Below are positions 6,196 to 8,402 of a stretch of 8,402 nt of DNA, piece by piece (the first letter of the stretch is position 1; each line of letters opens with the position of its first letter). Below the pieces are notes generated by a model, which made no database searches, was not told the DNA's origin, and saw only the letters and a program-made list of their open reading frames with translations. Location: contig CAAEKQ010000024.1 of assembly GCA_900756575.1 (NCBI GenBank), positions 1 through 8,402 on the forward strand, read 5' to 3'. The position numbers were made by a program, and so were the translations under genes. The stretch comes from an uncultured Oscillospiraceae bacterium (lineage in GTDB: Bacteria > Bacillota > Clostridia > Oscillospirales > Oscillospiraceae).

Positions 6196-8402
6196 CTTGC
6201 TCATCTCCTTTGCTGAATAATGCCCAGAATTCTTTGGGGGTTACTTTTGCGTGATAGCAGCTCTTGCGGAACTGCGGGTCCTTCTGGCAGACGGAGCCAT
6301 ATTTGCACCAGCTGCACGGATCGTGAGTTGGCCCACGATAGAAGGGCTTTGCGGGAAAATATCCGCCCAAAATCCGGTCAACAACCTGGGCCATGCGATC
6401 CTCCACATAGTCCCGAAGCTCGGTGAACTGCTGCCGGGAGAGCACATAATCCGGGTTGGGCTTTCCCCGTGCTGCGGGCATAAATCGGAGCTTCTCCCCG
6501 TGCTCCATGGCCTCGGGAACGCCGTCCTCCGCCAGAATGACGCCGCTTCGACGGTTCGGGCCCTTCTCGAGGTCGGGGTCCTGAGGGCTTTTTCCGTTTC
6601 CAAAGTCCTTCCTGGCAGGCAGATAGAGTACGCCTGCCGGAACCACGTCCTTCGCAACATCGGGCAGGCCGGAACGCTCCAGTGCAAAGAGATAAAGCAG
6701 CATCTGCATCCCTGCCCCGCCGGTGAGGTCGGTATAGCTAAAATCCTTTTTGCCGGTTTTGTAGTCGATGATCCGAAGATAGTTCCCCTTTGGAGATTTC
6801 CAAAGATCGGCCCGGTCAACAAAGCCGCTGAGGGTGCCCTCACCCAGCTGGCCCTGTACCCGAAGCGCAGGCAGACCGTCCCGCCCGCCCAGGCTGATTT
6901 CATAGCCGCAGGGCACAAAATCCGTGGTGGTAAGCTCCTGGGAAATTTCCTGCACCAGCAGCGCGGCCTCCCGGCGATTCCGCCGAAGGAGATAATTCTG
7001 GCGGCTGGTCTGCTGGACGTGCTCCAAATGCTCCAACGTGTATTCCGGCATTTGCGCGTCTACCAGCGCCAGGCTTTGCTCCTCGGTGTATTCGCCGGGA
7101 TGCAGAATCAGCTCCGGAACGGATTTCTCCAGAATATAATGGACAAACGTGCCGAACTCCGCCGCATTGAACGTGGCCTCCTGACGAATTTTTGCCTTTA
7201 AGCCGTAGAGCAGGAAGAATTCCAGCGGGCAGTTGGCGAACTGATCCAGCTTGGAGGCGGTCAGCTCCACGGGATTGCCGAACAGCTTTTCCGCAACGGC
7301 CATGGAAACATCCGTTTCCCGGGGCTCCGACCAGCGCTTTCCCTGATCCAGCGCCTCCCGAAGGGCCGGAAGCTGCCGGGATGCCGCGGAAATGGCTGCA
7401 CCCAACGGCACCGTTCCGTCCTCTTCACTGGCGGACAGGCACAGCTGGGCTGCCGTCTCCGGGGTATAGCCGGTATCTGCCGGGGCGGAACCCATGGCCT
7501 GCGGAAACAGCTGCAAAATTCGATCCACCAGGAACGACGGAGTCTGCTCCCCGCCTGTGAGATAGGACACATAGAGATACCGATCCGCGCAGGTAAACGC
7601 CCCATAAAGCTCCAACAGCTGCCGCTGCAAATTCCCCTCGGCATCCGGGGCCAGACAGATATCAAACTGCTGCTGCAGGGCTTGCCGCTCCTGCTCGGAA
7701 AGCAGACTTCCGCCGACGTTGACCGCAGGCATACTCCCCTGATTTGCTCCAAGAATATAGATGAGCTTCGGCTGTTTTCCGCGCATGGATGCAACGGAAC
7801 CCAACGTCACCGCATCCAAAACGGCGGGAATGGTGCCCACCTGGTACTGAGAAAGGGCCAATTTGACCATCCGGCACAGCTCGCTGCCCTTCAGCCGGAG
7901 GGAACCGGCCACATCGGCGGTTTGCTGGAGGCAGGTTAGCAGGATGGTGTAAATCTGTGCCGTCTCCTGGGCGGATTCCAACTGTCCGGCTTCCGTTTCC
8001 CGGGCGATTTGCTGCTCTAACTGCTCGTAGAGCTTCGTTTCGGTGAGGAAGGCATAAAGAGCCGTCAGCTGCCCCAGAACATCCTGAGCGGTTTTCATGG
8101 CTTCGGAAAGACGCTTCAGCGGAAAAATGCCGGTTTCCTGCCATTGGGCGAGATTTTTGAGGGCCTGCTCTGTCTTGTCGGTAAAGCGACCGTCGTAGCC
8201 GTCAGGATGCATCGTCCATTCCGAGAAGAAGCGATTTCCCCGAATGCCCCATACCACGCAGTAGTTTTCCAGCAGGTCCACCTGATCCCGGCTCAGGCCC
8301 GGATAGCCGGTTTTGAGATACGACAGCACCGTTTCCTGCTCCATCCCCTCGGTGGCGCATTCCAGCGCCAGAAGGACGAACCGCGCCACGGGATGGGCCA
8401 GC
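6188..8402 (-). CDS. addB: AddB, ATP-dependent helicase/deoxyribonuclease subunit B, N-terminal part missing at window edge
   Basis: The frame is open through the edge, giving the last 737 residues of a protein usually near 1150-1200. The GTG at 8389 is internal, not a start. AddB is the second nuclease subunit of AddAB; in studied homologues it carries an Fe-S cluster and recognises Chi. Numbering from that GTG, a helicase-fold segment with GSVASMRGKQPKLIYILGANQGSMP (197-221) resembles the AddB C-terminal motor-like domain. The nuclease domain follows: Cys387 (ANCPLEFFLLYG), His417 (GTFVHYIL), Asp525 (GFVDRAD), Asp542/Lys544 (IIDYKTG) and Gln562/Tyr566 (QMLLY). Cys692-x2-Cys695-x5-Cys701 (CSWCKYGSVC) together with Cys387 make the four-cysteine Fe-S set, in the same order and similar spacing as Bacillus subtilis AddB. 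Both the nuclease and the Fe-S site look intact. The stop (6190-6188) lies inside addA. The Walker A region is outside the window and cannot be judged. Confidence 0.96.
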   Translation of the reverse strand, partial: LAHPVARFVLLALECATEGMEQETVLSYLKTGYPGLSRDQVDLLENYCVVWGIRGNRFFSEWTMHPDGYDGRFTDKTEQALKNLAQWQETGIFPLKRLSEAMKTAQDVLGQLTALYAFLTETKLYEQLEQQIARETEAGQLESAQETAQIYTILLTCLQQTADVAGSLRLKGSELCRMVKLALSQYQVGTIPAVLDAVTLGSVASMRGKQPKLIYILGANQGSMPAVNVGGSLLSEQERQALQQQFDICLAPDAEGNLQRQLLELYGAFTCADRYLYVSYLTGGEQTPSFLVDRILQLFPQAMGSAPADTGYTPETAAQLCLSASEEDGTVPLGAAISAASRQLPALREALDQGKRWSEPRETDVSMAVAEKLFGNPVELTASKLDQFANCPLEFFLLYGLKAKIRQEATFNAAEFGTFVHYILEKSVPELILHPGEYTEEQSLALVDAQMPEYTLEHLEHVQQTSRQNYLLRRNRREAALLVQEISQELTTTDFVPCGYEISLGGRDGLPALRVQGQLGEGTLSGFVDRADLWKSPKGNYLRIIDYKTGKKDFSYTDLTGGAGMQMLLYLFALERSGLPDVAKDVVPAGVLYLPARKDFGNGKSPQDPDLEKGPNRRSGVILAEDGVPEAMEHGEKLRFMPAARGKPNPDYVLSRQQFTELRDYVEDRMAQVVDRILGGYFPAKPFYRGPTHDPCSWCKYGSVCQKDPQFRKSCYHAKVTPKEFWALFSKGDEQDG
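6205..6211 (-). promoter_or_regulatory. Ribosome binding site deciding the addA start
   Basis: AAAGGAG lies within the last codons of addB. It touches the outer ATG (6204), too close for initiation, and is nine bases from the inner ATG (6195), a normal spacing. The inner ATG is therefore the likelier start. Confidence 0.7.

Noticed and set aside
8387..8389. GTG as the start of addB
   Set aside because: The frame is open above it to the window edge, there is no ribosome binding site, and AddB proteins are several hundred residues longer. It is an internal valine codon.
1..8402. CRISPR arrays, transposons, tRNA/rRNA genes, prophage or defence islands
   Set aside because: No direct-repeat array, transposase or integrase motif, terminal inverted repeat or tRNA-like structure was seen. 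Every gene fits a conserved chromosomal family and composition looks even.

Overview
The window is about 8.4 kb of densely packed, moderately GC-rich bacterial DNA with every supportable gene on the minus strand. The AddAB recombination nuclease (instead of RecBCD), strong AGGAGG-type ribosome binding sites, GTG/TTG starts and a small ECF sigma/anti-sigma pair point to a Firmicute. The base composition would suit a GC-rich clostridial lineage such as the Oscillospiraceae/Ruminococcaceae group, but that placement is an inference.

In the direction of transcription (high to low coordinates) the order is: addB (N-terminal part cut off by the window edge), addA, a HAD-superfamily phosphatase, a tRNA-dihydrouridine synthase (DusB type), an ECF sigma factor, and a zinc-finger anti-sigma factor (C-terminal part cut off). 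addB/addA overlap by 8 nt at the preferred addA start. addA and the HAD gene overlap by 4 nt (GTGA). dus and sigma are 4 nt apart, and sigma/anti-sigma overlap by 3 nt around a TTG start. The only real intergenic gap is 51 bp (1937-1987), between the HAD gene and dus. It holds a 12-nt perfect palindrome that also reads as a possible extended -10 promoter.

Functionally the window has two blocks. addB-addA encodes the two-nuclease helicase that processes double-strand breaks for RecA-dependent recombination; all the nuclease, helicase and Fe-S motifs visible here are intact. The HAD phosphatase is translationally coupled to it but has no obvious mechanistic link. The second block joins a tRNA-modifying enzyme to an ECF sigma factor and a membrane-anchored ZAS-type anti-sigma factor, the standard layout for a signal-responsive transcription switch. 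The anti-sigma gene starts at a TTG and runs off the window, so it is easy to overlook.

I found no mobile element, CRISPR array, RNA gene, repeat family or pseudogene. This is mostly an ordinary, conserved chromosomal region. The points worth a second look are start-site and coupling details, the palindrome/promoter candidate, and the sigma/anti-sigma switch placed behind dus.
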